The notes under the pieces were generated by a model that was not told the origin of the DNA, made no database searches, and saw only the letters and a program-made list of their open reading frames with translations. DNA of 64,000 bases from Phoenix dactylifera (taxonomy: Eukaryota; Streptophyta; Magnoliopsida; Arecales; Arecaceae). The stretch lies in NCBI RefSeq assembly GCF_009389715.1, contig NC_052405.1:10990694-11054693 (forward strand), given 5' to 3'. The position numbers and the translations under genes were made by a program. Positions 11,063 through 25,694 of the stretch are shown in pieces; position 1 is the stretch's first letter; every line of letters begins with the position of its first letter.

Positions 11063-13991
11063 AGTTTTAAAAATTAATATGCCAAGCAACACCCTACAAA
11101 TGCAGCTAAAAATTAATGCATACTCAAGATTTAAAACCATCATAACATTGCAACACTCATTCTTTTAGAACAATAGAATAAAATGCCGGATAGAATATGG
11201 CCTTCTGTTTCCAAAGCAGACAGCTTTCGATTCATGATTTGTGGAGAGATGGCCTTTCAGATTAAGCACATATATAGAGAGGCCAATAGAGCTACGAATT
11301 GGATGGCCTCGTATGCGACCAACTACTCGAGGAATACTCTTTAGGTTGGAAAGAGGGAGTTACACTTCAAAATTTATTATTTTTCGACTTTTTTTCGATG
11401 TATCCGTATCCGAACTGCATGAATCACTCGTTTCAGCGCGTGCGCACACACAAAAAAGAAAAAAAAAAAAAAAAAAGGGACAGCTTTTGGGCGAATCTTG
11501 TTTTTGCTGCTGTGATACCTCTCTTGTTGTACGATGCCATATGATTATATTTAATGATTTTGATGAAATTATTCTGGAAAATATTTGGTGGTCGAAAGGT
11601 CTAATTTAACAACCAAACTTATCGTAAGAGTCCACCAGAACCCAAGTCCTTTGTTGCCCAGTGTGTTAGCCTCTTGCAGACATGGTCCCAACCTGCTGAC
11701 TGCATTGTGGGATGCATGCTGTGGAAGACCAGAAAGCTACAAGAATGAAGCATGCCTGAAAGGAAAACATCTTCTCCATTATTTCTCTTCTTTACTGTAT
11801 CATGGGCATATACAAATGGCACTTCATCCTCCATTATGGCCGAATTTCAGACAAGTTTCAGTGTCACTCCAAGCAAGATTGCATGAATTCACCTTTATCT
11901 GCAATAGTAATAACAATGACATCCAAGCAACAATCTTCATAGTAATTCCTTGAAATTGTATACCAGAAAGGTCATACAGAGGGAGGAAAGAGAAGAAATG
12001 GAAACCCCAGACTATATACTGCAAAAACACACACTCCATACACATCTGATGCTAGTTTTCTTCTCTCTTTAAAAAAATAAAAACAGTCGTTACTAGCATA
12101 GCATACATACATACATACATACACATACATGCGTATATAGATTAATGACCTCAAAGAAGCATTTTAAACTCCCTCCCAACAGAAATCTTAATTGTGCCTT
12201 GCGCTTTAAAGTTCCTCAACACATACATTCATATATCTACCAGGATCACTAATTAAAAATTTTCTCTTAACATACATCTATTCTTTCATCCAAACAAGCA
12301 TTAAACTTCTATTTCTTGGCCCACTAGTTCAAACACAATTGCACAAGCTCCTTTGCATATCAAGCCTTCTCTAAACACCACCATGTAACTAGAATGTCCA
12401 TTACTTACTGGTACAACTGCAACTCAATTAGTGAAGTGGTTTTTTGTTTTTATAGCTGCTGATTATCCTTCATACTAATTATTTGAGCTCTACTTTAGTT
12501 TTCTGTGGGTATACTTTATCTGTTTAGATACATGCGGAATTGAATGTCATTTCCATATTTTTGTTAACTATGTCATACCTATTATAATAGATGCTCATTG
12601 GATCGCTTGGAAGTGGGAATGATTTTTCGTTGGAGTTCTAAACTTCTTTTGAGGGCGAAAAAGAATTCTATGAAGGGAAGATAGATAGCTTTATCATGTC
12701 ATGGAATGATAAGATGCTTCATGTTGGCAAATTAGTGGAAAGAAGAGTTTATTATCTTTTGGAGCGTTTGGGTTGATGATAGGTAGCTGTGGGTTTTTAT
12801 GGAACAAAAATCATATGTGTAGGCACGGGAGAAAAAGTATAGAGACAGGCTTTTAAGTTTGCCATATTTCTTTCTTTCTCGTTTTCAAAATATATTTTTT
12901 ACGAGTGCATACAATATGGCTAATAATACACACCAAGTAAATTATTTATCTAGCAAACTAATACACACATTTAAATAAATCGATATATAGTTTATAAAAT
13001 ATAGTGTCACTAGTATAAAGTACACGAACAAATGATATATAATAAATTAGTCATCTAGAACTTAATACATACCTATAAGTAAATTAATACATAATTTCTA
13101 AAATATTATTTTCATGAGTATACATTATATGACCGGTGATACATACTCATCAACTTTCTGATACATATTGCAAGCTTATTTGGTGCATAGTAAGAATCCA
13201 ATACACCTCCAAATAAATAAATACATAATTTTCAGAACAGTTTTTTACCAATACACACTACATAATTAGGTGATACACACCAACAAATTAGTTATCAAAC
13301 AAGCTAATATACATCTCTAAATAAACCAATATATAATATTATATTGGCACATAGTTTTTTATAAAATATTATATATATCAACAAGAGAATAAAGACTCCA
13401 TGAATGGGATAGATAGCTTAATAAAAATAAATAAATGAACAAACTTGAGAAGGAAAAAAATAGATACAAACTCCGTCAATAGAAGCCATCCTATCATTAT
13501 TTGATTTTTAAGTTTTCTTTTCAAAATTGGAAGCGATAGGAAATCTAAAAATTAAAAGTCTATCTAACATAATATCCTATTCTATAGTGCCCGTCCCATA
13601 TGATTTTTGTTTTTCTGCCCCAAATTAATATCAAGCACTCAAACAATATCTACCTTATAGAGATACTCTTCACCCCCAGATACTATATGTTCAAAAAAGA
13701 TATCAGAACCGGCGATGGATATCACAAAACTGACCTGATATAACATCGATCAGAAATCATGATATTCTTAAAAGAATGTAGAGATAACCAAGCTATTTTA
13801 GGAGCAAAAATTTCAACCACCTCAGAACAAAAATTAAAATTCTCCTTTTTGAAAAGCCAAAATCTGAGAAAACTGTCTGACATCATAAACAAAAATTCAG
13901 TAATTAGGGTTTTCCAAGTTGGCTGAAGTGCAGAAAACCATAATAAAGTAATACAGATTGACAAATCTAAAGCCTAAACCCTGCTAAACTT
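11063..13991. other. Intergenic, 3' side of RPL5
   Basis: AT-rich sequence between the RPL5 stop and the duplicated RPL5 promoter. It holds an inverted copy of an RPL5 intron-1 segment (12412-12530), a run rich in ATACAC/AATACATA words at about 12880-13330, and an ACATAC microsatellite near 12100. The short open frames here have no recognisable domains. Confidence 0.7.
12412..12530 (+). repeat. Inverted repeat partner A (RPL5 intron-1 segment)
   Basis: About 120 bp that is the reverse complement, with few changes, of 17703-17829 inside RPL5 intron 1. Shared blocks include GCAACTCAATT, GAAGTGGTTTTTTGTTTTTA, AGCTGCTGATTAT and ATACTTTATCTGTTTAGATA. Confidence 0.85.
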
Positions 13992-18718
<4,727 letters not shown>

Positions 18719-18811
18719 GGCGCTCCTCCTCTTCGGCGCTCCGAGCTGGGACCTTGGCGGCAACGGAGAGGAGAAGACGAAACGCTTACAGGAGCGGAAC
18801 TCCGCTCGGGT

Positions 18812-18830
18812 TATAAAGTATAAACCCTAT
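18812..18830 (-). promoter_or_regulatory. RPL5: RPL5 core promoter: telo-box and TATA-like motif
   Basis: On plus, AAACCCTA (telo-box) is at 18823-18830 and TTATAAAG at 18812-18819, which on the minus strand reads CTTTATAA, about 95 bp upstream of the ATG. Telo-boxes are common in promoters of plant ribosomal protein genes. In the duplicate at 10826-10833 the telo-box has one base changed and the TATA-like word is absent. Confidence 0.65.
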
Positions 18831-18946
18831 CAGTCAGATCGGACGGCTCTGGTTCCTTCGCGGAGACCGACGGTCCAGATCATTCGCATAACGGTTGGGG
18901 GTGTTTTAGTAATTTAGTATCTCATCTTATTGAGATGCCCCCCGTC

Positions 18947-19090
18947 AGGGGGTAGTTCTAAATACACCCCCCCGATTGCTCAGGACACCCCCCAAAAATT
19001 AAAAAAAAATTAAATACTCTCTACACCCCCCCATTTGCTAAGGACACCCCTAAAAAATTTAAAAATCCTAAATTACCCTTCACCCTCCCC
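18947..19090 (+). repeat. MULE left terminal modules (duplicated)
   Basis: Two related modules in tandem, at about 18964 and 19023, each reading ACACCCCCCC, ATTTGCT-like, AGGACACCCC and then A/T-rich sequence. They resemble the inverted right-end modules, whose reverse complement also reads TCAGCACACCCCCC and TCAGTACACCCCCC. Confidence 0.6.
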
Positions 19091-19105
19091 ACCCCCTCAC
19101 CTAAA

Positions 19106-19420
19106 TTGCTCTCTACACCCCCCAAACCCCCCCCCAAAACCCCGCTCTTCCCCTCCAAAACTCCACTCCAGCCGGCTTCTCCCTTCCGCCCAAAAAACTT
19201 CGCCTCAAGCACCTCAAGCACCTCGCCGGCGGCCAAACCCCCTCCGTCTCCCCCTTCTCCCTCGCCCAAAACCCCCCCGTTCCCCCTTCTCCCTCTCGTC
19301 GCCGGCATTCTCCCCTTCTCCCTCTCGTCGCCGGCATTCTCCCGGAACCACCTCCCCGGCCATCTCCCGAGCAACGAGCACCTCGCCGGCGCCTCCACGA
19401 CCACGTCGAGGTAGCTCCCC
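19106..19420 (+). other. GC-rich C-run segment of the MULE left arm
   Basis: A C- and CTC-rich stretch with two adjacent copies of TTCTCCCTCTCGTCGCCGGC (about 19278-19340). It is open in several frames, encoding only Pro/Ser/Arg low-complexity sequence. It ends with a possible donor (GTCGAG|GTAGCT at 19410) that could pair with the acceptor before the PMD ATG, so it may be the 5' UTR of the PMD gene. Not called coding. Confidence 0.45.
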
Positions 19421-19442
19421 GCCCCCCCGCCTCCAGTGCTCC

Positions 19443-19712
19443 GTTCGGCACTGGATCGCCGAACAGAACCCTTCTGTTCGGCTGAACAGTGCCGAACAGA
19501 AGCCCTCTGTTCGGCAACACTCAACCGAACAGAAGCCTTCTGTTCGGCTGCACGGTGCCGAACAGAAGCCTTCTGTTCGGCTGCACAGTGCCGAACAGAA
19601 TGGTTCTGTCCGGCTCTGTGCAGCCGAACAGAAGCCTTCTGTTCGGCTCTGTGCAGCCGAACAGAAGCCTTCTGTTCGGCACTGTGCAGCCGAACAGAAG
19701 GCTTCTGGTGCC
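19443..19712 (+). repeat. Left array of 25-bp palindromes, 33-bp period, about 8 units
   Basis: Units start at 19458 and every 33 bp to 19689. Each is an inverted repeat of GCCGAACAGAAG and CTTCTGTTCGGC around a one-base centre, separated by 8-bp spacers such as TGCACAGT or TCTGTGCA. The array sits just upstream of the PMD gene and is mirrored at the other end of the element. Because 33 is a multiple of three, every frame stays open, which produces false repetitive open frames. Confidence 0.95.
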
Positions 19713-19811
19713 AAATCGCGTGCCGTGCTGAATTTTGTGCCGAACATTTATGTATGCAATTGAATTATTTTCTTTGATATAGCCTAACATTGAATTTCTA
19801 TATTTTCAGAC

Positions 19812-21726
19812 ATGGATCCCCGTCCCGCCAGAGTTAGACCTACGGCGTCAGCTAGGAGACGTCGTGCTAGGATTGCTTCTCCCGAGCCTGCTCATATGCC
19901 ATCGGACTCTCCTGAGTCAGAGCATGATGATATGCCCGCTAGGGGCGAAGACGATGAGTCCGTTGGACCATGTCCAGGAGGTCCAGAGGATGAGTCCGTC
20001 CTGATCAGTTTCAGGACGCATATAGCAGCTTCCATCTGGAGGCAACAGGTATTGTTTATTTGTTATAGCATTATATTTTGTTTATTGATGTTTTATAAAG
20101 TAGTAGTAATTATACATTTATATTACAGGAACGAGCTCCACTAAAGTGCATGAACCATACTGCCAAGGTTGGTGAATGGAAGTGGTGGTCTTCAAACCAA
20201 CCAAATACCAGGTTCAGAGCACTATTGAGGCAGTCGGGCCTCGTAGAGTTAGTACAGTGCTCTTATCGATTCATCGATAAGATTCTGATTTCGGGCTTCG
20301 TAGAGAGATGGCAGCCCGAGACGAACACCTTCCATATACCATTTGGCGAGATCACTATCACGTTGGATGATGTATCCGCCATTTTAGGGATTCCTGTCGC
20401 AGGTTCCTCAGTATCAGTTTCTCCTGAGAGGATGAGTGATCGGGATGCTGAGGAGCTACTTGTGGAGTTGTTGGGGGTGTCAGCTGGAGACGCGCGTCAG
20501 GAGGTACTGTCATCGCGCGGTCAGTCTGTGAGGATGGAGTGGCTGAGGACTCAGTTTCACTCTGTATCTGATAGAGACAGGCAGCAGAGGATAGAGTGTG
20601 CAGCACGAGCCTATTTGTTATTTTTGTTAGGCTGCACACTCTTTGCTGATAAGAGTGGGACCAGGGTGCCTATAGCGTATCTGTGTTTACTGCGGGATCT
20701 GGATAGGGTGAGCACATATGCCTGGGGTACAGCTGCCTTAGCATATTTGTATCGGCAGTTGGGGATTGCGTCGAGGTCATCAGTGAGACAGATCAGTGGT
20801 TATATGACGCTTCTGCAGGCATGGATTTATGAGCATTTTCCAGCACTCAGTCCTCACCCGTCGCTCGAGTATACTGATGCCAGTCCCCGCGTGCACCGCT
20901 GGATGCCCGGTACTCCATCCCGTACCACGATGGACCATTTAGTGGTTCTACGTGAGTCATTGGACCTTTTGAGCATCGATGAGGTACGTATCATATTACC
21001 ATTTGCTTGTGTTTGTCAGTACTTTTAATATGCGATATAGTATTAAACTGAAATGGACCTTTTGTTTTACAGGTTATTTGGGATCCCCATCATCGGCTTC
21101 GGGGAGATCGCCCATATATACCCGTCGCATTTTTTAGTGGCTCCATCAAGTGCCTTGATATCGTAGAACCCTATCATCCAGAAAGGGTTCTTAGACAGTT
21201 TGGTCGTATTCAGACCATCCCTCGAGCGCCACTAGCCCCTACGCGAGCCAACAGAGGTTCCACAGCAGGCTCGTACCGGATACATTACTCCTATATGGAT
21301 CAGCTTTGGGAGCGGTGGGAGGACCACGTGCTGAGCCAGGCGAGCAGGAGCCACCCAGTTACCCGGCCATCAGACAGCGTACCGGGATACATGGAGTGGT
21401 ATCTCCGTATCACGCACGTTGCAGTTCAGCCTCCTCATCTGCGCTCGAGTACTCATTCTGGAGCTAGGGGAGGTCATGATGATGCTGACATGCACCGGCG
21501 GCGTAATGCAGCTGCACTCGGTATCAGTACCGACATTGTACGGATGGGTCCCTCAGAGGCTACGTCACTAGGTGCCGGGCACCTATATGATGCTATTTCT
21601 CAGATGCATCAGGTACTTCTGGGTGATGAGCCTGGCCCGAGTACAGCACCCTCTCATTCGGATCCAGGACCCTCTCATTCGGACGTACAGCAGTACACGC
21701 GTCGACGATGGCGTCATAGGGATTGA
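19812..21726 (+). CDS. Plant mobile domain (PMD) protein, MAIN-like, encoded by the MULE
   Basis: Exons 19812-20048, 20129-20983 and 21073-21726 join in phase (GT-AG throughout) to 581 residues with no internal stop. After an Arg/Asp-rich N-terminus the PMD core is clear: GLVELVQCSYRFIDKILISG, FVERWQPETNTFHIPFGEIT, TLDDVSAILGIPVAG, ARAYLLFLLGCTLFADKSG, YAWGTAALAYLYRQLG and GYMTLLQAWIYEHFP, followed by HHRLRGDRP and a C-terminal RRRWRHRD. The domain is known from Arabidopsis MAIN/MAIL1, from PP7-like long forms, and from transposons. Its role in elements is unknown; effects on silencing are a reasonable inference from MAIN family mutants. The ATG lies 2 nt after a TATTTTCAG acceptor, implying an upstream untranslated exon. 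No phosphatase domain is present. The neighbour is the convergent transposase. Confidence 0.9.
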
Positions 21727-21979
21727 TGATGGAGCCTTTGTAATCTTTGTAAAGCCTTTGATATTAATGAAAAATATATATTTTTGGTACATTTACGTGT
21801 AATCTTTGTAAAGCCTGGCCCGTTCTATTTTACACAAATATAACAGTGCACATAACAATCAATCTAACAATGCGAAGACAGATATTTTTTGATTTATATT
21901 GATGATGGAGTTTCACAGTACATGACTCTAAGAGGCCAAAAAAATTTACAACTTTCAAAAATTGTACATATATAAATAA
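21727..21979. other. Spacer between convergent MULE genes
   Basis: 253 bp with TTAATGAAAAATATATA after the PMD stop (possible polyadenylation context) and a duplicated GTAATCTTTGTAAAGCCT word at about 21740 and 21799. No gene. Confidence 0.6.
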
Positions 21980-24900
21980 TCAATCTAACTCTACTGTCTC
22001 GCTAATTATAACATTAGGTGAGATGCTCTCTTTGAACTGTTGAATCCGTGCTTCATATGAATTTTCCCATCCGGTAGCACAAGGAAGATGATATTTTCGC
22101 CAGTTGGTCGCTACTGGCGGAACGGGATGTCCCGGCAACAAGAACACCTTCAAAATTAGAAATAAGAAAATATTAATAGCTACAAAATTATAAATAAGCA
22201 AAATTAAATAAGCAAAATTAAATATTCGCAAGTGTTGTGAACGTAGTACCTCAACAAAATGATTTCCATTTACGAATCCGATAGCGATATCTTTGCGGGA
22301 TAGAAGAGGTACTGGCACAGAACGGAGAGGTAGGAAGGTCAGACATTGTTGCAACGAGAGATGGTATAGGACAACATTATAGCAGGATGCTATAAGATGA
22401 CCCATGTCCGGCATAGTCATCCATCTGTCATATGGTGGACAATCATCATAATATGATAATGCATGAGTGATCTCAGCAATCGTCCCTTCCACACCATATA
22501 ATGTGCGATAGTGGTCCGAATGACATTGCAACTCTTGCAATAAATCCTTCCTAACACGCACCCAGTCATCTTCTCCAAATCCCAGTAAGTCAGCTATTGC
22601 CCTAGTACGAAAAACCTGCAAATAATATCAAATGATAGAAAATATGTAACAATGGCAGAACATGTCCCGTATCGGCACATCTCGGCACGGCACGTACCGA
22701 CATATCCCGTATCGGCACATCTCGGCACGGCACATCCCGTATCGGCACATCTCGGCACGGCACGTCCCGACATGTCCCGTATCGGCACATCTCGGCACGG
22801 CACGTCCCGACATGTCCCGTATCGGCACATGACATACCGGCACGGCACAGACCGTCCCGTAGACGTTGTGATACCTATTGTAAGGAAATAAATATTTGGT
22901 ACTTACCTTTTGCTTGGGCCGTCTCTTTTGAATCTGAGTAGATGGATTGCGGATGGTAACTTTCTCAACACCAGGTGAATAACTATCCTGTCCAGATAGA
23001 ACCAACTCAAACGCAGACGGGTCACGTCGAGTAGACGTATCAACCTTCAGTGAAGCGCGCCCACGTGAACCGGTCTTCCGTTTTGCAGGCTCTAAAAGAG
23101 GTGTACTATCTGGACTTGCAATCTCTCGTAACTTCTTGATCATCTGCAATTGAGAAGCCCCATCTAACTTCTTGAATCGTAGCGCAATCAAATCTAACTC
23201 TGCATCACAACTCAACTGAATTGGCTGCACGGGGGGGGGGGGGGGGGGTAGGCAGAATATCAAGTTTCCTCCAATGAGGATCTATGCAGTCGAGAGGAAT
23301 GGGCCGACCTTCCACCCTGTACCGCGCAATCTGGTGAGCACATGGTATACCATGTGTGCGTCGAATAGCGCACCCACAATTTGAATCATCAAATCCAACT
23401 GAATTGGCTCGTTTCGATTGGGCGAGGACATGATTTAACGCACTTATAGATATGAAACCTCGCAACTCTTTGAATTCAGCTGGCTTGAAGTTGTGCTGCA
23501 CTACCAATAAACTCTTCTCCAATGAGGCTTTAACGGAGCTGTGCTGCAACTCAATCAATCCATGTATTCTAGTCCAAGATGACTCGAAACTTCCTTGGCT
23601 TGATCCAAGCTGCTTTTTGAGCTTTGCATGTGCACTCTCGACCCTAGTAAACAAATGAAAGTTAGATATAAGAATTGAGGCAAATTAAAATTAAATGAGT
23701 CTTTATTTGTGATACCTATTTGTCGTCACATTTCCGTAGTGCCTGCATGTATCAGTCCACGCCGCAACAAATCTTTCCTTGTATTTGCTCAGCCAAGTAT
23801 CTGACACATACTGTAGTGCATCTGGATAGGTACCGAACTCTCTCTGCAGTGCACTCCAGCGATCATTATACTCGTCTTCCATGGAGGACAGCACTAGTAC
23901 ATTCCAACTCATAATAAATTTATCCCATTTCTCCTTCAATTCGAAAAATTTTTTGCACTTGGCCAAAACATTCCTACTAATATGCCATCTACATAATAAA
24001 TGTCTAGCAGTAGGAAATACTCTATGAATTGCATTCATCAAAGCCAAGTCTCTATCTGTAACAATCAACTCAGGCAAAACATCATCAGCTATGACACTGC
24101 GCAATCTCTCTAATGCCCAAGTATAGCTTTCTTCCCCCTCAGAATTTAAGTATACAAAAGCAACTGAAAATGTCATGTCAGTAGATGTCACCCCCACAAT
24201 CTCTAAGAGCAGAAGACGATACCTATTCGTCTTGTACGTGCAATCCATTATCAACACACGGGGAAATGCACGGAACAAATCAATGCTGCCAGGGTGTGCC
24301 CAAAATAAGTCATGCACAACATCCGTATTAGTACAATTCCTATGCCACTCAATATATTTAGCCTCTGATAATTTACCTAATAGATGTTGCATTTCAGACC
24401 TCCCGGCTTTCTCTGCAACCTTAAACCGTTGACGTACATTGTAGATAGTCTTGATAGTCGTAACATTGAGGGCATCTCTTTCCTTCAATGTGGATAATAT
24501 GTCCTTTGGACGAACCAAACTCTTCGACATATCCACTAACAATTCCGTCTCCTGCTCAGATAATCTCCCTGCATATGAGTGCCCCTCCAGATTCTCTGCA
24601 GCGGGATGATTGTGCACTCCACATACGACCAGTAATATCCAATCATCCGCAGTATCCAATTTCTTTCCTCTTAATGCAAAAGGGCATCCACACTTCTTTG
24701 TCCCACAGGCAGTCTTTATTCGCTTTTCTTTTGTGGTTCGGTACGTCCCACCCCTCTCACAACCTAACGTAATTCTGGGTTTCTTAGAAATGGTACCTGC
24801 ATCGGATGATTTGATTACAACAACAAAACCATTTCGCCTCCCAGCTTCACGACACCAATTACACAAGTCCTCTCTACTCTTGAAGATCTATACATTAAAC

Positions 24901-25432
24901 AATTTATGTAAGTACACAGTTGTAAAAATAGCTCGCTAAACTAATACAAAATTGCACAATATATTATAATACCTCGTAAGTTGTAAATTCGCTTGTGTAA
25001 TCCAGTACAAATTCTGATCCAATTATACTCGATTCGGTTGTAGCATAGCCCTACATATAAAATAATTTATCACCAAGAATTAATGAATCAGAGGAACTGT
25101 TCGGCACAAAATTCAGCACGGCACGCGATTTGGCACGAGAAGGCTTCTGTTCGGCTGCAGAGTGCCGAACAGAAGCCTTCTGTTCGGCTTCAGTGTGCCG
25201 GACAGAAGCCTTATGTTCGGCACTGTGCAGCCGAACAGAAGCCTTCTGTTCGGTAGAGCGTTGCCGAACAGAAGGCTTCTGTTCGGCACTATGCAGCCGA
25301 ACAGAAGCCTTTTGTTCGGCGATCCAGTGCCGAACGGAGCACGAACCGTGAAAAAAAAAAACTTTCGAAACAAGGTGGAACACGTACCTTTGCGGCCGAT
25401 TCTTCGTCCCAAATCACTAGTTGCTTGTCCAT
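21980..25432 (-). CDS. MULE transposase with FAR1, MULE, SWIM and OTU-like regions; frameshifted in a poly-C tract
   Basis: Exons on minus: 25388-25432 (MDKQLVIWDEESAAK), 24973-25050, 23716-24887, 22907-23643, 22250-22615 and 21980-22147, all GT-AG and phase-compatible. In order: a FAR1/WRKY-GCM1 type zinc finger (CGTKKCGCPF to CGVHNHPAAE); a MULE transposase core (RVLIMDCTYKTNRYRLLLLE, ELIVTDRDLALMNAI, LLCRWHISRNV) with the two Asp positions; a SWIM finger (CGCAIRRTHGIPCAH); and an OTU-like C-terminus (AIADLLGFGEDDWVRVRKDL, WMTMPDMGHLIASCYNVVL, TFLPLRSVPVP, GFVNGNHFVE, PVPPVATNWRKYHLP). An 18-nt C run (23231-23248) puts the fourth exon out of frame; the frame after it resumes the family sequence (QPIQLSCDAELDLIALRFKK), so it is one base too long or two too short. 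The OTU DGxC motif that normally precedes RAIA is not seen. Confidence 0.88.
22666..22860. repeat. Tandem repeat (40/30 bp units) in transposase intron
   Basis: Units starting CCCGTATCGGCACATCTCGG begin at 22666, 22706, 22736, 22776 and 22816, four of 40 bp (the last diverged) and one of 30 bp. The array lies in the intron immediately before the OTU-like exon, where sequence for the OTU catalytic loop would be expected. Confidence 0.92.
23231..23248. repeat. 18-nt G/C homopolymer in the transposase gene
   Basis: A pure G run on plus, reading as C (proline codons) in the transposase. The reading frame changes across it. Such runs are prone both to replication slippage and to sequencing error. 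Confidence 0.95.
25051..25387 (-). other. Transposase intron 1 containing the right palindrome array
   Basis: Donor AAG|GTACGTG, acceptor TATGTAG|GGCTATG. Nearly the whole intron is the inverted palindrome array plus its conserved flank, a mirror of the arrangement upstream of the PMD gene. Confidence 0.8.
25140..25337 (-). repeat. Right array of 25-bp palindromes, five full units plus a partial
   Basis: Same GCCGAACAGAAG / CTTCTGTTCGGC palindromes as the left array, with the flank GCACGGCACGCGATTTGGCA on the inner side and CGATCCAGTGCCGAACGG on the outer side, exactly reversed relative to the left end. It has fewer units than the left array. Confidence 0.95.
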
Positions 25433-25559
25433 GCTTCGAATGGGGCTTAAATCTCCTTCAAAGATCGCCTAAACGATGTAAATGGATCGAGGGGTTTAAG
25501 GGGGGTTTGAGGGGTGGTTTTTTTTTTCCTTTTCAAAACGAAACGGAGGAGGAGACGGA

Positions 25560-25694
25560 GGAGGAGGAAGGGGGGTGTACTGAGAAAATTTCAAGGGCAA
25601 TATGGTAATTACACTAAAGGTTAGTTTGGGTATTTTCTTTTTGGTTTTTGGGGGGTGTGCTGAACACTAAAGGTTAGTTTGGGTATTTTTTGGG
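25560..25694 (-). repeat. MULE right terminal modules (duplicated)
   Basis: GGGGGTGTACTGA (25571) and GGGGGTGTGCTGA (25650) are each followed by ACACTAAAGGTTAGTTTGGG (25611) or AACACTAAAGGTTAGTTTGG (25664), so the end module is present twice. Reverse-complemented, it resembles the left end. Confidence 0.65.

Larger units (their letters stand above)
18947..25694. mobile_element. Mutator-like element (MULE) with PMD gene and OTU-type transposase gene
   Basis: The boundaries come from comparing the two RPL5 promoter copies: copy 1 runs through, copy 2 is split here. Ends are C-rich on the left (CACCCCCC, GGACACCCC) and G-rich on the right (GGGGGGTGTGCTGA), so they form imperfect inverted ends. 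Each terminal module appears twice in tandem: 18964 and 19023 on the left; 25571 and 25650 on the right. Inside lie two inverted palindrome arrays (19443-19712 and 25140-25337) followed by a shared stretch containing CAAATCGCGTGCCGTGCTG (reverse complement on the right). Two genes converge: PMD protein on plus, transposase on minus, with 253 bp between stops. About 25 bp of the unoccupied sequence is missing at the insertion point and no clear target duplication is visible, so the ends are good to only a few bases. Confidence 0.85.

Noticed and set aside
19458-19712. CRISPR-like array (25 bp repeat, 8 bp spacers)
   Set aside because: Eukaryotic nuclear context, spacers too short and themselves repetitive, no cas genes; the array is mirrored at the other end of a transposon.
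19035-19777. Long open frames in all phases over the left palindrome array (11-residue repeats such as RTEAFCSAA or EQKPSVRL), up to 242 codons
   Set aside because: The 33 bp period is a multiple of three, so every frame is open and repetitive on both strands. This is DNA structure, not protein selection, and no domain is present.
22602-22891. CRYGTCRDVP-type repetitive open frames on the minus strand
   Set aside because: Produced by the 40/30 bp tandem array inside an intron; flanking exons splice cleanly without it.
25051-25412. Open frames over the right palindrome array
   Set aside because: Same periodic artefact. The stretch lies in a transposase intron with proper splice sites.
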